Positions 29,372 through 38,533 of a stretch of DNA of 64,000 nucleotides are shown one piece after another. The notes under the pieces are model-generated. The model ran no database searches and had not been told where the DNA came from. It saw nothing but the letters and a program-made list of their open reading frames with translations. This DNA comes from Arthrobacter sp. AZCC_0090 (lineage in GTDB: Bacteria > Actinomycetota > Actinomycetes > Actinomycetales > Micrococcaceae). Both the position numbers and the translations under genes were made by a program. How positions within the stretch are numbered: the stretch's first letter is position 1; each line of letters begins with the position of its first letter. The stretch covers positions 414,885 to 478,884 of the forward strand of contig NZ_JACHEE010000002.1 of the NCBI RefSeq assembly GCF_014207375.1, in the 5' to 3' direction.

Positions 29372-30523
29372 ATGACTCGTCTTACCAGCACACGCCTCGC
29401 CGACGGTCGGGAGCTGATCTATTTCGACGACGCCGGCTCACCGGAGCGTGAACCCGGGTCGCTGACGGATCACCGGGACCTCCCTCCACGCGCTGATCCA
29501 GGCGAGTTGCGTTATGACGCGCTGAGCGGCGAATGGGTCGCTGTCGCGGCGCACCGCCAAAGCCGCACGCATCTGCCGCCTGCAGACCAATGCCCCATCT
29601 GCCCCACCACCCCCGCGAACCCGTCGGAAATCCCCGCACCGGACTACGACGTCGTGGTTTTCGAAAACCGCTTCCCCTCACTGGGTCCGGCTGTCGGCGC
29701 CATCCCCGGCGCACCCTCCTGGGGAACGTCGGGTCCGGCCTATGGCCGCTGCGAAGTCGTCTCGTTCACCCCCAGCCACACCGGATCCTTCGCCGAACTT
29801 GGCGAAACCAGGGCACGCACCGTGATCGAGGCCTGGGCGCACCGGACCGAGGCCCTCAGCGCCCTCCCGGGAATCCAGCAGGTTTTTCCGTTCGAGAACC
29901 GCGGCGCCGACATCGGCGTAACGCTCCACCACCCGCACGGGCAGATCTACGCCTACCCTTACGTCACCCCCCGGGCGGCAAGCCTTGGCGCCGCCGCCGT
30001 CCGGCACTTCGACCAGGCCAAGGGCCGGGAATCGCTGACGTCCTCGATCCTCAAAGCGGAACGGCAGGACGGCAGCCGGATGGTGCTCGAAGCCGAGCAC
30101 TTCAGTGCCTACGTACCGTTCGCCGCACGCTGGCCGCTAGAGGTGCACCTCGTCCCGCATCGGCAAGTCCCGGACCTCGCCGCCTTGAGTGGCGAAGAAC
30201 GCGACGAACTCGCCCATGTCTACCTCGAGTTACTCAAACGCTTGGACGCCCTGTACCCAACGCCCACGCCGTACATTTCCGCGTGGCACCAGGCACCCCT
30301 GGATGCCGCCTTGCGCCCGTCCGGCCACCTGCACCTGCAGCTCACCTCCCCGCGCCGTGCCGCCGACAAACTCAAGTACCTTGCCGGTTCCGAGGCCGCC
30401 ATGGGAGCCTTCATCAACGACACCACGCCCGAATCGGTGGCCGAACGGCTGCGCGCCGTCGGAAGCGATTCCCCGATGCGTGGCCGAGCAGCTACCACCA
30501 TTCCGGAAGGGGCCACAGCATGA
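29372..30523 (+). CDS. galT: Galactose-1-phosphate uridylyltransferase GalT
   Basis: The protein has 383 residues and exchanges UMP between UDP-glucose and galactose-1-phosphate in the Leloir pathway. The active-site HPH motif is at residues 187-189 (LHHPHGQIYAYP), and the N-terminal metal-site cysteines are in ADQCPICPTT. The length is somewhat greater than in E. coli. The ATG at 29372 is the first plausible start after the AT-rich promoter. The stop overlaps the galK start by 4 nt (ATGA). Confidence 0.95.
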   Translation: MTRLTSTRLADGRELIYFDDAGSPEREPGSLTDHRDLPPRADPGELRYDALSGEWVAVAAHRQSRTHLPPADQCPICPTTPANPSEIPAPDYDVVVFENRFPSLGPAVGAIPGAPSWGTSGPAYGRCEVVSFTPSHTGSFAELGETRARTVIEAWAHRTEALSALPGIQQVFPFENRGADIGVTLHHPHGQIYAYPYVTPRAASLGAAAVRHFDQAKGRESLTSSILKAERQDGSRMVLEAEHFSAYVPFAARWPLEVHLVPHRQVPDLAALSGEERDELAHVYLELLKRLDALYPTPTPYISAWHQAPLDAALRPSGHLHLQLTSPRRAADKLKYLAGSEAAMGAFINDTTPESVAERLRAVGSDSPMRGRAATTIPEGATA

Positions 30524-31689
30524 CCTCCACTCCCGACGCCCCCGCGCTGAGCGCCCTGTTCGGCCGCTTCGAGTCGATTTTCGGTTCAGAGCCCGACGGC
30601 GTGTGGCAGGCACCGGGACGCGTTAACCTGATCGGGGAACACACCGACTACAACGAAGGGTTCGTTCTGCCTTTCGCGATCGACAAGACGGCGAAGGTTG
30701 CGGTCCGTATCCGCGACGATTCACGCATCCAGCTGCTCTCCACGTTCGGCGAGCAGGGCCTGGTCGAAGCTGACATCACCGCTCTGGCCCCTGGATCCGC
30801 GAAGGGCTGGACGAAGTATCCCCTCGGTGTGGCCTGGGCCTTGCAACAGCGCGGGATCCAGGTTCCGGGCTTCGATCTGCTCATGGACTCCGACGTCCCC
30901 CTTGGCGCGGGACTGTCCTCCTCACACGCCATCGAATGCGCCGTCATCTCGGCACTCAACGATCTCACTGGCGCGGGACTCGGCGCCGAAGACATGGTGC
31001 TCGCAACTCAGAAGGCCGAAAATGAGTTCGTCGGCGCCCCGACCGGAATCATGGACCAGTCGGCGTCGTTGCGCGGATCCTCGGGCCACGCCGTCTTCCT
31101 GGATTGCCGCGACCAAAGTGTGCAGCTGGTCCCCTTCGACGCGCGGGAAGCCGGGCTCGTCCTGCTGGTCATCGACACCAAGGTCTCCCATTCGCATGCG
31201 GATGGCGGTTACGCCTCCCGCCGGGCTTCCTGCGAATTGGGCGCCCAGGTCCTAGGAGTCACAGCCCTTCGCGATGTCGGCATCGGCGATCTGGAGGAAG
31301 CCAGCGGGCTTCTGGACAGCACGACTTTCCGGCGGGTGCGGCACATCGTCACGGAGAACGACCGCGTGTTGCAGACCGTGGAGCGCCTCATCACGGACGG
31401 GCCCGCCCACATCGGCCCGCTGCTGGATGCGAGCCATGTGTCCATGCGCGATGACTTCGAGATCTCCTGTCCGGAACTCGATCTTGCGGTGGAAACGTCC
31501 CGCGCCCACGGGGCCATCGGCGCCCGCATGACGGGCGGCGGATTCGGCGGATCAGCCATCGCACTCACCCCGGTGGGCCACGAGCACGAGGTGCGCGACG
31601 CCGTCGTACGCGCCTTCGCAGAGGCCGGTTTCACGGCGCCGGACATCTTCACCGTCACCCCGGCTGCGGGGGCCACACGCCTCGCCTGA
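30520..31689 (+). CDS. galK: Galactokinase GalK
   Basis: A GHMP kinase of 389 residues. The galactokinase signature GRVNLIGEHTDYNEGFVLP (about 33-51), the ATP loop PLGAGLSSSHA, and the C-terminal MTGGGFGGSAIAL motif are complete. It phosphorylates galactose at C1. The ATG overlaps the galT stop. No galE lies nearby, so UDP-glucose 4-epimerase must be encoded elsewhere. The gene ends 52 nt before a separately promoted thiolase gene. Confidence 0.96.
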   Translation: MTSTPDAPALSALFGRFESIFGSEPDGVWQAPGRVNLIGEHTDYNEGFVLPFAIDKTAKVAVRIRDDSRIQLLSTFGEQGLVEADITALAPGSAKGWTKYPLGVAWALQQRGIQVPGFDLLMDSDVPLGAGLSSSHAIECAVISALNDLTGAGLGAEDMVLATQKAENEFVGAPTGIMDQSASLRGSSGHAVFLDCRDQSVQLVPFDAREAGLVLLVIDTKVSHSHADGGYASRRASCELGAQVLGVTALRDVGIGDLEEASGLLDSTTFRRVRHIVTENDRVLQTVERLITDGPAHIGPLLDASHVSMRDDFEISCPELDLAVETSRAHGAIGARMTGGGFGGSAIALTPVGHEHEVRDAVVRAFAEAGFTAPDIFTVTPAAGATRLA

Positions 31690-31729
31690 CTTCGGCGCTT
31701 CCACCCGCATTCGGCTCGCGGGCCCGGCG

Positions 31730-31735
31730 TAAGCT
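31730..31735 (+). promoter_or_regulatory. TAAGCT -10 box, thiolase leaderless promoter
   Basis: TAAGCT lies 6 nt before the thiolase ATG with no Shine-Dalgarno sequence. It suggests the thiolase is transcribed separately from gal genes. Confidence 0.45.
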
Positions 31736-31741
31736 GGGGAC

Positions 31742-32980
31742 ATGACTGAGGCTGTCATCGTTTCCACTGCCAGAAGCCCCATCGGACGGGCCTTCAAAGG
31801 GTCCCTGAAAGACGAACGTCCGGATGACCTCGCGGCTGCGATGGTGACTGCTGCCCTGGCAAGAATTCCGGCCTTTGATCCGGGCGCACTTGATGGCCGC
31901 GGCCTCGATGACCTTTACCTTGGCTGCGCCGAACCCAGCGGCGAGGCCGGCTCGAACATGGCCCGCGTGGTGACCGTCCTGGCCGGCCTGGACACCGTCC
32001 CCGCGGCCACGATCAACCGCTTTTGCGCCTCCAGCCTGCAGACCCTTCGGATGGCCTTCCACGCCATCAGCTCCGGTGAGGGCCATGCCTTTGTCTCGGC
32101 GGGGGTCGAGTCCGTGTCCCGTTACCAGAACTGGGTCGGGGCCGGGGAAACGGACACCAGCCTGCACAACCCCCTGTTTGAAGCGGCGCGTGCCCGCACG
32201 GCCGCCCGTGCAGCGTCCAACACGCCATGGACGGATCCCCGCATGGGTGGACGGATGCCGGACGTCTATATCGCGATGGGACAGACCGCCGAAAACGTCG
32301 CCACAAGCCACGGAATCAGCCGGGAGGAGCAGGATCTGTGGGCAGTCCAGAGCCAGAACCGTACCGAGGCGGCTATTGCCTCCGGTTTCTACGCCCGGGA
32401 AATCACGCCATACACGCGCAAAGACGGCACCGTGGTAGACCGCGACGATTCGCCCCGCGCCGGCGTCACCCTTGAAGGTGTCAGCGCCTTGGAACCGGTT
32501 TTTCGGAAGGAAGGAACGGTGACCGCCGGGAACGCGTGCCCGCTCAACGACGGCGCTGCCGCCGTCGTTGTCATGAGTGATTTCAGGGCCCGGGAGCTTG
32601 GCCTCGAACCGCTGGCACGCATCGTCTCCACCGGCGTCAGCGCCCTTTCCCCGGAACTCATGGGCATGGGACCAGTGGAGTCCTCACGCCGGGCCCTCGC
32701 CTTGGCGGGGCTGAGCATGGCGGACATTGACCTCGTGGAGCTCAACGAAGCCTTCGCGGTCCAGGTAGTGGCGAGTGCCCGCGAACTCGGCATAGACCCG
32801 GAGAAGCTCAACGTGCATGGCGGCGCAATCGCCCTCGGCCACCCCTTCGGCATGACGGGTGCCCGCATGACCACCACCTTGCTCAACGGCCTCCGCGAAC
32901 GGGATGGCACCTTGGGATTGGCAACCCTGTGCGTCGGTGGCGGGCAGGGCATGGCGGTGGTCTTCGAGCGGCTGTCCTAA
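31742..32980 (+). CDS. Acetyl-CoA C-acyltransferase (thiolase)
   Basis: The protein has 412 residues. The nucleophile is Cys95 in NRFCASSLQT, the second active-site His is in NVHGGAIALGHPFGMTGAR, and the C-terminal catalytic Cys is in LCVGGGQG. The length suits degradative and biosynthetic thiolases alike, and no hydratase or dehydrogenase partner is adjacent, so its direction (beta-oxidation or acetoacetyl-CoA formation) is open. Confidence 0.93.
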   Translation: MTEAVIVSTARSPIGRAFKGSLKDERPDDLAAAMVTAALARIPAFDPGALDGRGLDDLYLGCAEPSGEAGSNMARVVTVLAGLDTVPAATINRFCASSLQTLRMAFHAISSGEGHAFVSAGVESVSRYQNWVGAGETDTSLHNPLFEAARARTAARAASNTPWTDPRMGGRMPDVYIAMGQTAENVATSHGISREEQDLWAVQSQNRTEAAIASGFYAREITPYTRKDGTVVDRDDSPRAGVTLEGVSALEPVFRKEGTVTAGNACPLNDGAAAVVVMSDFRARELGLEPLARIVSTGVSALSPELMGMGPVESSRRALALAGLSMADIDLVELNEAFAVQVVASARELGIDPEKLNVHGGAIALGHPFGMTGARMTTTLLNGLRERDGTLGLATLCVGGGQGMAVVFERLS

Positions 32981-32995
32981 GCCCCCAAGAGGGAG

Positions 32996-33883
32996 CTAGT
33001 CGTCGCCGCGCAGGATCGCGAGCAGGCGGATGATCTCCACATAGAGCCAGACGAGCGTGACCGTCAGGCCGAAGGCTGCCGTCCAGGAGTACCTCTGCGG
33101 AGCGCCTTGCCGAACACCCTGCTCGATGCTCGTGAAGTCCATGACCAGCGAGAAAGCGGCCAGGCCAATCGCCAGGACACCGATGAAGACGCCCAGCGGG
33201 ATGCCGAAGATGTGCACGCTGGTGCTCAGGCCGAAGGGCGAGTGGACGACGCCGGTCCACACCATGACCATGTTGATCACGGCGAAGACCAGGTAGCCGA
33301 GGGTGGCGATCATGAAGAAGCGCACTGCCTTGGGGGTGGCCCGCACCTTTCCGCTCTTGAAGAGGGCCAGCGTCACCCCGAACACGGCGAGCGTACCGAT
33401 GACTGCCTGCAGTCCGACTCCCGGGTACAAACCATCCAGGAGCCGCGTGAGGCCACCGAGGAACAAGCCCTCAAGGCCGGCGTAGGTGAGGATCAGAGCC
33501 GGAGACGGCTGCTTCTTGAAGGTGTTGACCATGGCCAGCACGAAGCCGCCCAACGCACCGACCACCATCAGGAGACTGGCCGTGCCAGGAGCCACGAACA
33601 AGGTGATCGCTGCACCAAGCAACAGCACGGCGAGGCAAGCGGCCGTCTTGACGATGACGTCGTCGAAAGTCATGCGGCCGGTTTCGGCCGGACCGGCCGA
33701 AGGCTGGTTGTACATCTGCTGCAGCTGGTCGCTGCTCATCTGCGGCTGTGCCGCCCAGGCGGGCTGGCCGTACTGGTTCTGGCCGTACTGGTTCTGGCCA
33801 TGCGAATAGCTGGGAACAGGCGGCGCCTGTGTGGCTCCACGGAAATTCTTTCCGTTGAAGATCGGGTTGCCTCCGAGTGCCAT
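32996..33883 (-). CDS. Bax inhibitor-1/YccA family membrane protein
   Basis: The protein has 295 residues. An N-terminal hydrophilic stretch contains an exact tandem NQYGQ repeat (15-bp direct repeat near 33766-33800); seven membrane helices follow from about residue 75. The family pattern is seen in LTYAGLEGLFLGGLTRLLDG and the end LVWLYVEIIRLLAILRGDD with the terminal acidic pair. Bacterial BI-1 proteins are pH-sensitive calcium leak channels or of unknown role. The ATG at 33883 has AAGAAGGA upstream. Confidence 0.9.
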   Translation of the reverse strand: MALGGNPIFNGKNFRGATQAPPVPSYSHGQNQYGQNQYGQPAWAAQPQMSSDQLQQMYNQPSAGPAETGRMTFDDVIVKTAACLAVLLLGAAITLFVAPGTASLLMVVGALGGFVLAMVNTFKKQPSPALILTYAGLEGLFLGGLTRLLDGLYPGVGLQAVIGTLAVFGVTLALFKSGKVRATPKAVRFFMIATLGYLVFAVINMVMVWTGVVHSPFGLSTSVHIFGIPLGVFIGVLAIGLAAFSLVMDFTSIEQGVRQGAPQRYSWTAAFGLTVTLVWLYVEIIRLLAILRGDD

Positions 33884-34288
33884 GGTGGATGTCCTTCTTG
33901 GTAAGGGGGCGAAGTGATAGTTCACGCTACCAATTCCCACGCTTGGTCCGCAGCGAAAGTTCCACATGTTCACAGACTCTTTAGATACACCCGGAATCAA
34001 CAAAGGTTTACTTTAGCTGGACTAATCAAATAGTTGCCTGCAGCTTCACAGTTGTTATCTGATCGCGACCTCCCGGGCCCTTCGAGGGGCATTTTTTGTG
34101 CCGTGCGAGCGGTAGCATAAGCGGACATGGGTGACGAATGTCACAGAGGCGGTGTCAATGCAGTGAGATGCCGCCGCGGAGCCCATGACCGTTCGCACCG
34201 GCCGCAATGGCGCAGTCGGGACCACCCCCAATGTGGAAGGTTTTCCATCTTGAGAAGCATAACCAGAGATCGGTCCAAGAGACCGTCC
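33884..34288. other. 405-nt intergenic region between BI-1 and livH
   Basis: The region holds divergent promoters. The left part is AT-richer (33960-34060). At 34074-34098 there is a short GC stem (GGGCCCTTCGAGGGGC) followed by TTTTTT on the plus strand, about 190 nt before livH. No gene is evident. The hairpin could end a small leader or sRNA, or attenuate liv transcription. Confidence 0.4.
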
Positions 34289-35581
34289 ATGGGACTGCAG
34301 AAAGCCATGGGGGCGCTATTCGCCGTCCTCCTGGCGGCACTGCTCACAGCCCCGGCGGCACAGGCAGCTACCCCATCGCCGTCGCCGTCCCCGGAACAGT
34401 TCCAGAACAGCATCAGCGGCTTCCTCCGTGACGATGCCCGCGCCCCCATCCCGGGAGTCAAGATCACTGCAACCGGCAACGGCTTCGAGGGATCCGCGAC
34501 ATCAGGCGCCAATGGAGCATGGGAGATCGGGGTGCCCGTTCAGGGTACCTACGAGGTCAAGCTGGACACCTCCACCTTGCCCAATGGCATCAAACTTGCC
34601 GAAGGCCAGGAGAATCCACGCAAAGTCACTTTTAGCCAGACCTCAAACCTCTCTGTGATCTTCGCCTTCGGTAAGGGCATCGTGGTCACGCAGCAGGACT
34701 TCGGCCAGAACCTGCTCAATCGCCTGGTTGCTGGCTTGAGCTTCGGGCTGCTGCTCGCTCTTGCCGCCGTCGGCCTGTCCTTGATCTTCGGCACCACGGG
34801 CCTGACGAACTTTGCGCACGGCGAAATGGTGACGCTCGGCGCCGTATTGGTCTTTACGTTCAATGCGATGAACCTGCCGTTCTGGCTGGCTATCGTGCTC
34901 GCGTTGCTTGGCGGTGGACTCTTCGGCTACGTTCAAGACGCCGGACTCTGGCGCCCGTTGCGGCGCCGCGGAACCAGCCTGGTGCCCATGATGATCGTCA
35001 GCATCGGCCTCGCCTTGGCGATCCGCTACGTCATTCAGTTCTTCTTCGGTGGCGCCACGCAGCAGCTGCCCTACGCCCAGAGCTCGGAAATCCAGATCGG
35101 GCCAGTGTCCATCTCGCCCAATAACCTTTGGTCCCTGGTCATCAGCGCCGTGGTCATTGCCCTGATCGGCATCGTCTTGCTCAAGACGAGGCTCGGCAAG
35201 GCAACGCGCGCCGTGGCGGACAACCCCGCCCTCGCGGCCGCTTCCGGCATCGACGTCGACTCTGTCATTCGCATCGTGTGGATCGTCGGCGGCATGCTGG
35301 CCGCCCTCGGCGGCATCCTCTGGGCGTACTACCGGCCAGGCGTCACCTTCGACATGGGTTCGCAAATCCTGCTGCTCATCTTCGCCGGAGTGACCCTCGG
35401 CGGTCTGGGAACCGTCTTCGGCGCACTGATCGGTTCGATCGTCGTCGGAATCTTCGTAGAGCTGACCACGGTGTTCGGCCTTGCCGCCGACCTCAAATAC
35501 GTCGGCGCCTTGTTCATCATGATTGTTGTCCTCTTGTTCCGACCGCAGGGTATCCTCGGCCGGCGTGAGCGTGTGGGTTAG
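34289..35581 (+). CDS. livH: Branched-chain amino acid ABC permease LivH with secreted N-terminal domain
   Basis: The protein has 430 residues. It starts with a signal peptide (MGLQKAMGALFAVLLAALLT, cleavage likely after AQA), then a Thr/Pro-Ser linker, then a domain of about 80 residues (38-118: NSISGFLRDDARAPIPGVKITATGNG ...) that reads as a carboxypeptidase-regulatory or Cna-B-like beta sandwich. After that comes a standard LivH permease of about eight helices (FGTTGLTNFAHGEMVTLG, RRRGTSLVPMMIVSIG). LivH normally lacks such a domain. It is followed by livM, livG and livF. The ATG at 34289 is chosen because it opens the signal peptide; the longer frame from 34127 adds an unlikely Arg-rich stretch. 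Confidence 0.9.
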   Translation: MGLQKAMGALFAVLLAALLTAPAAQAATPSPSPSPEQFQNSISGFLRDDARAPIPGVKITATGNGFEGSATSGANGAWEIGVPVQGTYEVKLDTSTLPNGIKLAEGQENPRKVTFSQTSNLSVIFAFGKGIVVTQQDFGQNLLNRLVAGLSFGLLLALAAVGLSLIFGTTGLTNFAHGEMVTLGAVLVFTFNAMNLPFWLAIVLALLGGGLFGYVQDAGLWRPLRRRGTSLVPMMIVSIGLALAIRYVIQFFFGGATQQLPYAQSSEIQIGPVSISPNNLWSLVISAVVIALIGIVLLKTRLGKATRAVADNPALAAASGIDVDSVIRIVWIVGGMLAALGGILWAYYRPGVTFDMGSQILLLIFAGVTLGGLGTVFGALIGSIVVGIFVELTTVFGLAADLKYVGALFIMIVVLLFRPQGILGRRERVG

Positions 35582-35590
35582 GAGACGGCC

Positions 35591-36559
35591 ATGGACTTCG
35601 GATTTATTTTCTCCAGCGCCGCGGGCGAATTGTTCAGCCCGACGACGGCGGCATACGCCCTTGCAGCGCTCGGCCTCGCCGTGCACTTCGGCTACTCGGG
35701 CCTGCTGAACTTCGGCCAGGCAGGATTCATGGCGGTCGGCGCGTACGGCTTCGCCATATCGACACTGACCTTCAAGGTTCCGTTCTTTGTCGGTTTGCTC
35801 ATCGCGGTCATCTGTTCGGTGGCATTTGCGTTCGTCTTGGGCATTCCCACACTGCGGCTTCGCGCAGATTACCTCGCCATCGTGACCATTGCCTCTGCCG
35901 AAATCCTGCGGTATATCGTCACCACCAACCAGCTGACCGGCTTTACGGGTTCGGCAAACGGCCTGGCGGCCTTCGAAGGCGACTTCTTTTCGATGAATCC
36001 GTTCCCGCCGGGTACATACGCGGGCATGAACAACCGCGACTTCTTCATCAGGATTGTCGGCTGGGGCCTGGTGGTTGTCTGTTGCACCTTGGTGTGGCTC
36101 CTTATGCGCAGCCCGTGGGGGCGCGTCTTGAAGGGCATCCGCGAGGATGAGAACGCCGTCCGTTCACTCGGCAAGAACGTCTACTCCTACAAGATGCAAG
36201 CCCTGATGATCGGCGGCGTGCTCGGCGCCCTGTCAGGCATGATCTTCACCCTCCCCCGAGGCGCCGTCCAGCCATCCAACTACGGTACGGAGTTGACCTT
36301 CTTCCTGTGGACCTGCCTGCTTTTGGGCGGAATGGCCACGGTCCTCGGACCCGTGATCGGCGCCATGATCTTCTGGGTGGTCTTGTCCCTGACCCAGAGC
36401 CTCCTGTATGGCCTGATCGAGTCCGGAGCGGTGACGTGGCTCACCACGGTCCAGGCCGGCCAGCTGCGCTACATCCTGGTGGGCGTGGCCCTCATGCTCC
36501 TGATGATCTTCCGCCCGCAGGGCGTCTTCGGCAACAAGAAGGAGCTCGCATTCGCATGA
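35591..36559 (+). CDS. livM: Branched-chain amino acid ABC permease LivM
   Basis: The protein has 322 residues with eight to ten membrane helices. LivM signatures are LAVHFGYSGLLNFGQAGFMAVGAYG, PTLRLRADYLAIVTIASAEILRY and the EAA-like GRVLKGIREDENAVRSLGKNVYSYK coupling loop. It pairs with LivH to form the transport channel. It starts 9 nt after livH and overlaps livG by 4 nt. Confidence 0.95.
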   Translation: MDFGFIFSSAAGELFSPTTAAYALAALGLAVHFGYSGLLNFGQAGFMAVGAYGFAISTLTFKVPFFVGLLIAVICSVAFAFVLGIPTLRLRADYLAIVTIASAEILRYIVTTNQLTGFTGSANGLAAFEGDFFSMNPFPPGTYAGMNNRDFFIRIVGWGLVVVCCTLVWLLMRSPWGRVLKGIREDENAVRSLGKNVYSYKMQALMIGGVLGALSGMIFTLPRGAVQPSNYGTELTFFLWTCLLLGGMATVLGPVIGAMIFWVVLSLTQSLLYGLIESGAVTWLTTVQAGQLRYILVGVALMLLMIFRPQGVFGNKKELAFA

Positions 36560-37569
36560 CTGAGCCTCGCGATGATTCGCATGACGTGAAAACAGAAGAA
36601 ATCAACTACATGACCGACTCCCGGCCGATCGCCATCGGCGAGAACCTACCGGGCTGCAAGAAGAGGGACCCGATTGTGGTGGCCGAAAACGTCACCCGCA
36701 GCTTTGGCGGCATCAACGCCGTCGACGTCGAGTACCTCGAGATCCCGCGGCACAAGATCACGGCGCTCATCGGGCCCAACGGCGCCGGCAAAACCACGTT
36801 GTTCAACCTGCTGACCGGCTTTGACACGCCTAATTCCGGCGAGTGGAAGTTCGAAGGAAGCAACATTGCGGGAGTGTCCTCCTACAAGGTGGCGCGCATG
36901 GGCATGGTCCGCACTTTCCAGCTGACAAAAGTCATGGGCAAGCTGACAGTCATGGAAAACATGCGGCTCGGTGCCGCGAACCAGCCAGGCGAGCGTCTCT
37001 CGAATGCCCTCTTCAAAGGCATCTGGGGCGGCCGGGAAAAGGAAATCACGGCCCAGGCAAACATCCTGCTCGAGAAGTTCAAGCTGGACGCCAAGAAGGA
37101 CGATTACGCAGCATCCCTCTCCGGTGGCCAGCGCAAGCTCCTGGAGATGGCCCGCTCGCTCATGGTCCGTCCGAAGCTCGTCATGCTCGACGAGCCCATG
37201 GCAGGCGTCAACCCGGCGCTGACCCAGTCCCTCCTTGACCACATCAAGAACCTCAAGGCCGAAGGCATGACAGTGCTCTTCGTCGAGCACGACATGAACA
37301 TGGTCCGGCACATCGCCGACTGGGTGGTGGTCATGGCCGAAGGGCGGATCGTCGCCGAAGGCCCACCAGGGGAAGTCATGAAGAACCCGGCCGTGATCGA
37401 TGCCTACCTGGGCGCCCACCACGACGTCGATCTTGGGGATGCAGAGGGCATCAAGGAACTCGAAGCCGAACTCGAGGCAGACGAGGAATCGATCGTGGGC
37501 ACGGAAAATGCAGGCATCATCGCCCCCGAAGTCGTCGTCGCCAACCTGGAAGAGGAGGATGGCAAATGA
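36556..37569 (+). CDS. livG: Branched-chain amino acid ABC ATPase LivG
   Basis: The protein has 337 residues: an ABC domain with Walker A GPNGAGKTT, signature SLSGGQRKLLEMARSLM, Walker B KLVMLDEPMAG and switch His in VLFVEHDMNMV. It is longer than usual, with a polar N-terminal extension of about 35 residues and a C-terminal acidic tail (DLGDAEGIKELEAELEADEE ...) of about 50 residues not seen in E. coli LivG. It overlaps livM and livF by 4 nt each (ATGA). The ATG at 36556 is chosen for this coupling; an internal ATG 18 codons later is possible. Confidence 0.94.
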   Translation: MTEPRDDSHDVKTEEINYMTDSRPIAIGENLPGCKKRDPIVVAENVTRSFGGINAVDVEYLEIPRHKITALIGPNGAGKTTLFNLLTGFDTPNSGEWKFEGSNIAGVSSYKVARMGMVRTFQLTKVMGKLTVMENMRLGAANQPGERLSNALFKGIWGGREKEITAQANILLEKFKLDAKKDDYAASLSGGQRKLLEMARSLMVRPKLVMLDEPMAGVNPALTQSLLDHIKNLKAEGMTVLFVEHDMNMVRHIADWVVVMAEGRIVAEGPPGEVMKNPAVIDAYLGAHHDVDLGDAEGIKELEAELEADEESIVGTENAGIIAPEVVVANLEEEDGK

Positions 37570-38351
37570 GTGCGACCAGCGCAATGCCGGCAGCCAGCAG
37601 CACACCGGCCGACGGGGCAGTGGTCAGCGTCACCAACCTGGTAGCCGGGTACCTGCCCGGCGTCAACATCCTCAACGGCTGCAGCATCGAAGCCCGCAAG
37701 GGCGAACTGATCGGCATCATCGGGCCCAATGGTGCAGGTAAATCCACCCTCCTGAAGGCGATGTTCGGGCTAGTGAAGGTTCACTCCGGTTCCGTGGTGG
37801 TTCGCGGGCAGGACCTTACCGGCCTGAAAGCCAACAAGCTAGTGACTCAAGGCGTGGGTTTCGTCCCGCAGAACAACAACGTGTTTGCCACGCTGACCAT
37901 CGAAGAGAACCTCCAGATGGGCATGTTTCAGAAGCCCAAGGCTTTTGCCGAGCGCTTCGACTTCGTGACCGGGCTCTTCCCGGAACTGGGCAAGCGCCGC
38001 GCGCAGCGTGCGGGCTCGCTCTCCGGCGGTGAGCGCCAAATGGTGGCCATGGGACGCGCCCTCATGATGGATCCCGCCGTCCTGTTGCTGGACGAGCCGT
38101 CAGCGGGCCTCTCCCCCGTCAAACAGGATGAGACGTTCCTGCGCGTCCACGAGATCAACCGGGCCGGTGTCTCGGTGATCATGGTGGAGCAGAACGCCCG
38201 CCGCTGCCTGCAGATCTGCGACCGCGGTTACGTCCTCGACCAGGGCAAGGACGCGTACACCGGCACAGGCAGGGAGCTCATGAAGGACCCCAAGGTCATC
38301 CAGCTCTACCTTGGCACCCTGGCCGACACGGTGGAGGGCGAGGGACACTAA
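37566..38351 (+). CDS. livF: Branched-chain amino acid ABC ATPase LivF
   Basis: The protein has 261 residues with Walker A GPNGAGKSTLLKAM, Q-loop VPQNNNVFATLTIEENL, signature SLSGGERQMVAMGRALM and Walker B VLLLDEPSAGLSP, as expected of the second Liv ATPase. It overlaps livG by 4 nt and closes the operon. A clear terminator follows 5 nt after the stop. Confidence 0.95.
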   Translation: MSATSAMPAASSTPADGAVVSVTNLVAGYLPGVNILNGCSIEARKGELIGIIGPNGAGKSTLLKAMFGLVKVHSGSVVVRGQDLTGLKANKLVTQGVGFVPQNNNVFATLTIEENLQMGMFQKPKAFAERFDFVTGLFPELGKRRAQRAGSLSGGERQMVAMGRALMMDPAVLLLDEPSAGLSPVKQDETFLRVHEINRAGVSVIMVEQNARRCLQICDRGYVLDQGKDAYTGTGRELMKDPKVIQLYLGTLADTVEGEGH

Positions 38352-38355
38352 GCTC

Positions 38356-38384
38356 AAAGCCCGGCACTGATGTGCCGGGCTTTT
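38356..38384 (+). terminator. Rho-independent terminator of the liv operon
   Basis: A 12-bp stem AAAGCCCGGCAC / GTGCCGGGCTTT with a TGAT loop and a T-run, starting 5 nt after the livF stop. Confidence 0.88.
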
Positions 38385-38456
38385 TGCTGCCCACTTTGTC
38401 TGCCCGCTTTTGGCTGCCACTTTGCCGCGCACTTCGGCGGCGAAGAGGCAAAGCAA

Positions 38457-38489
38457 AGGACCCCCGGAGGTTTTTTCTCCGGGGGTCCT
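38457..38489 (-). terminator. Terminator-like hairpin after the Liv-type binding-protein gene
   Basis: A perfect 13-bp stem AGGACCCCCGGAG / CTCCGGGGGTCCT with a 7-nt loop that is A-rich in the minus-strand RNA, 44 nt after the minus-strand stop at 38534. It separates the convergent liv transcripts. Confidence 0.7.
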
Positions 38490-38533
38490 GCTTACTTCGC
38501 TTCGTTTCGGTTCAGTCTGGTACAGCCTTCGGC

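Noticed and set aside
29533..30519. In-frame upstream extension of galK
   Set aside because: The extension is a shadow of galT in another frame; galK starts at the ATG overlapping the galT stop.
38457..38489. Riboswitch or attenuator in the liv region
   Set aside because: It is a simple perfect hairpin between convergent genes and needs no explanation beyond transcription termination.
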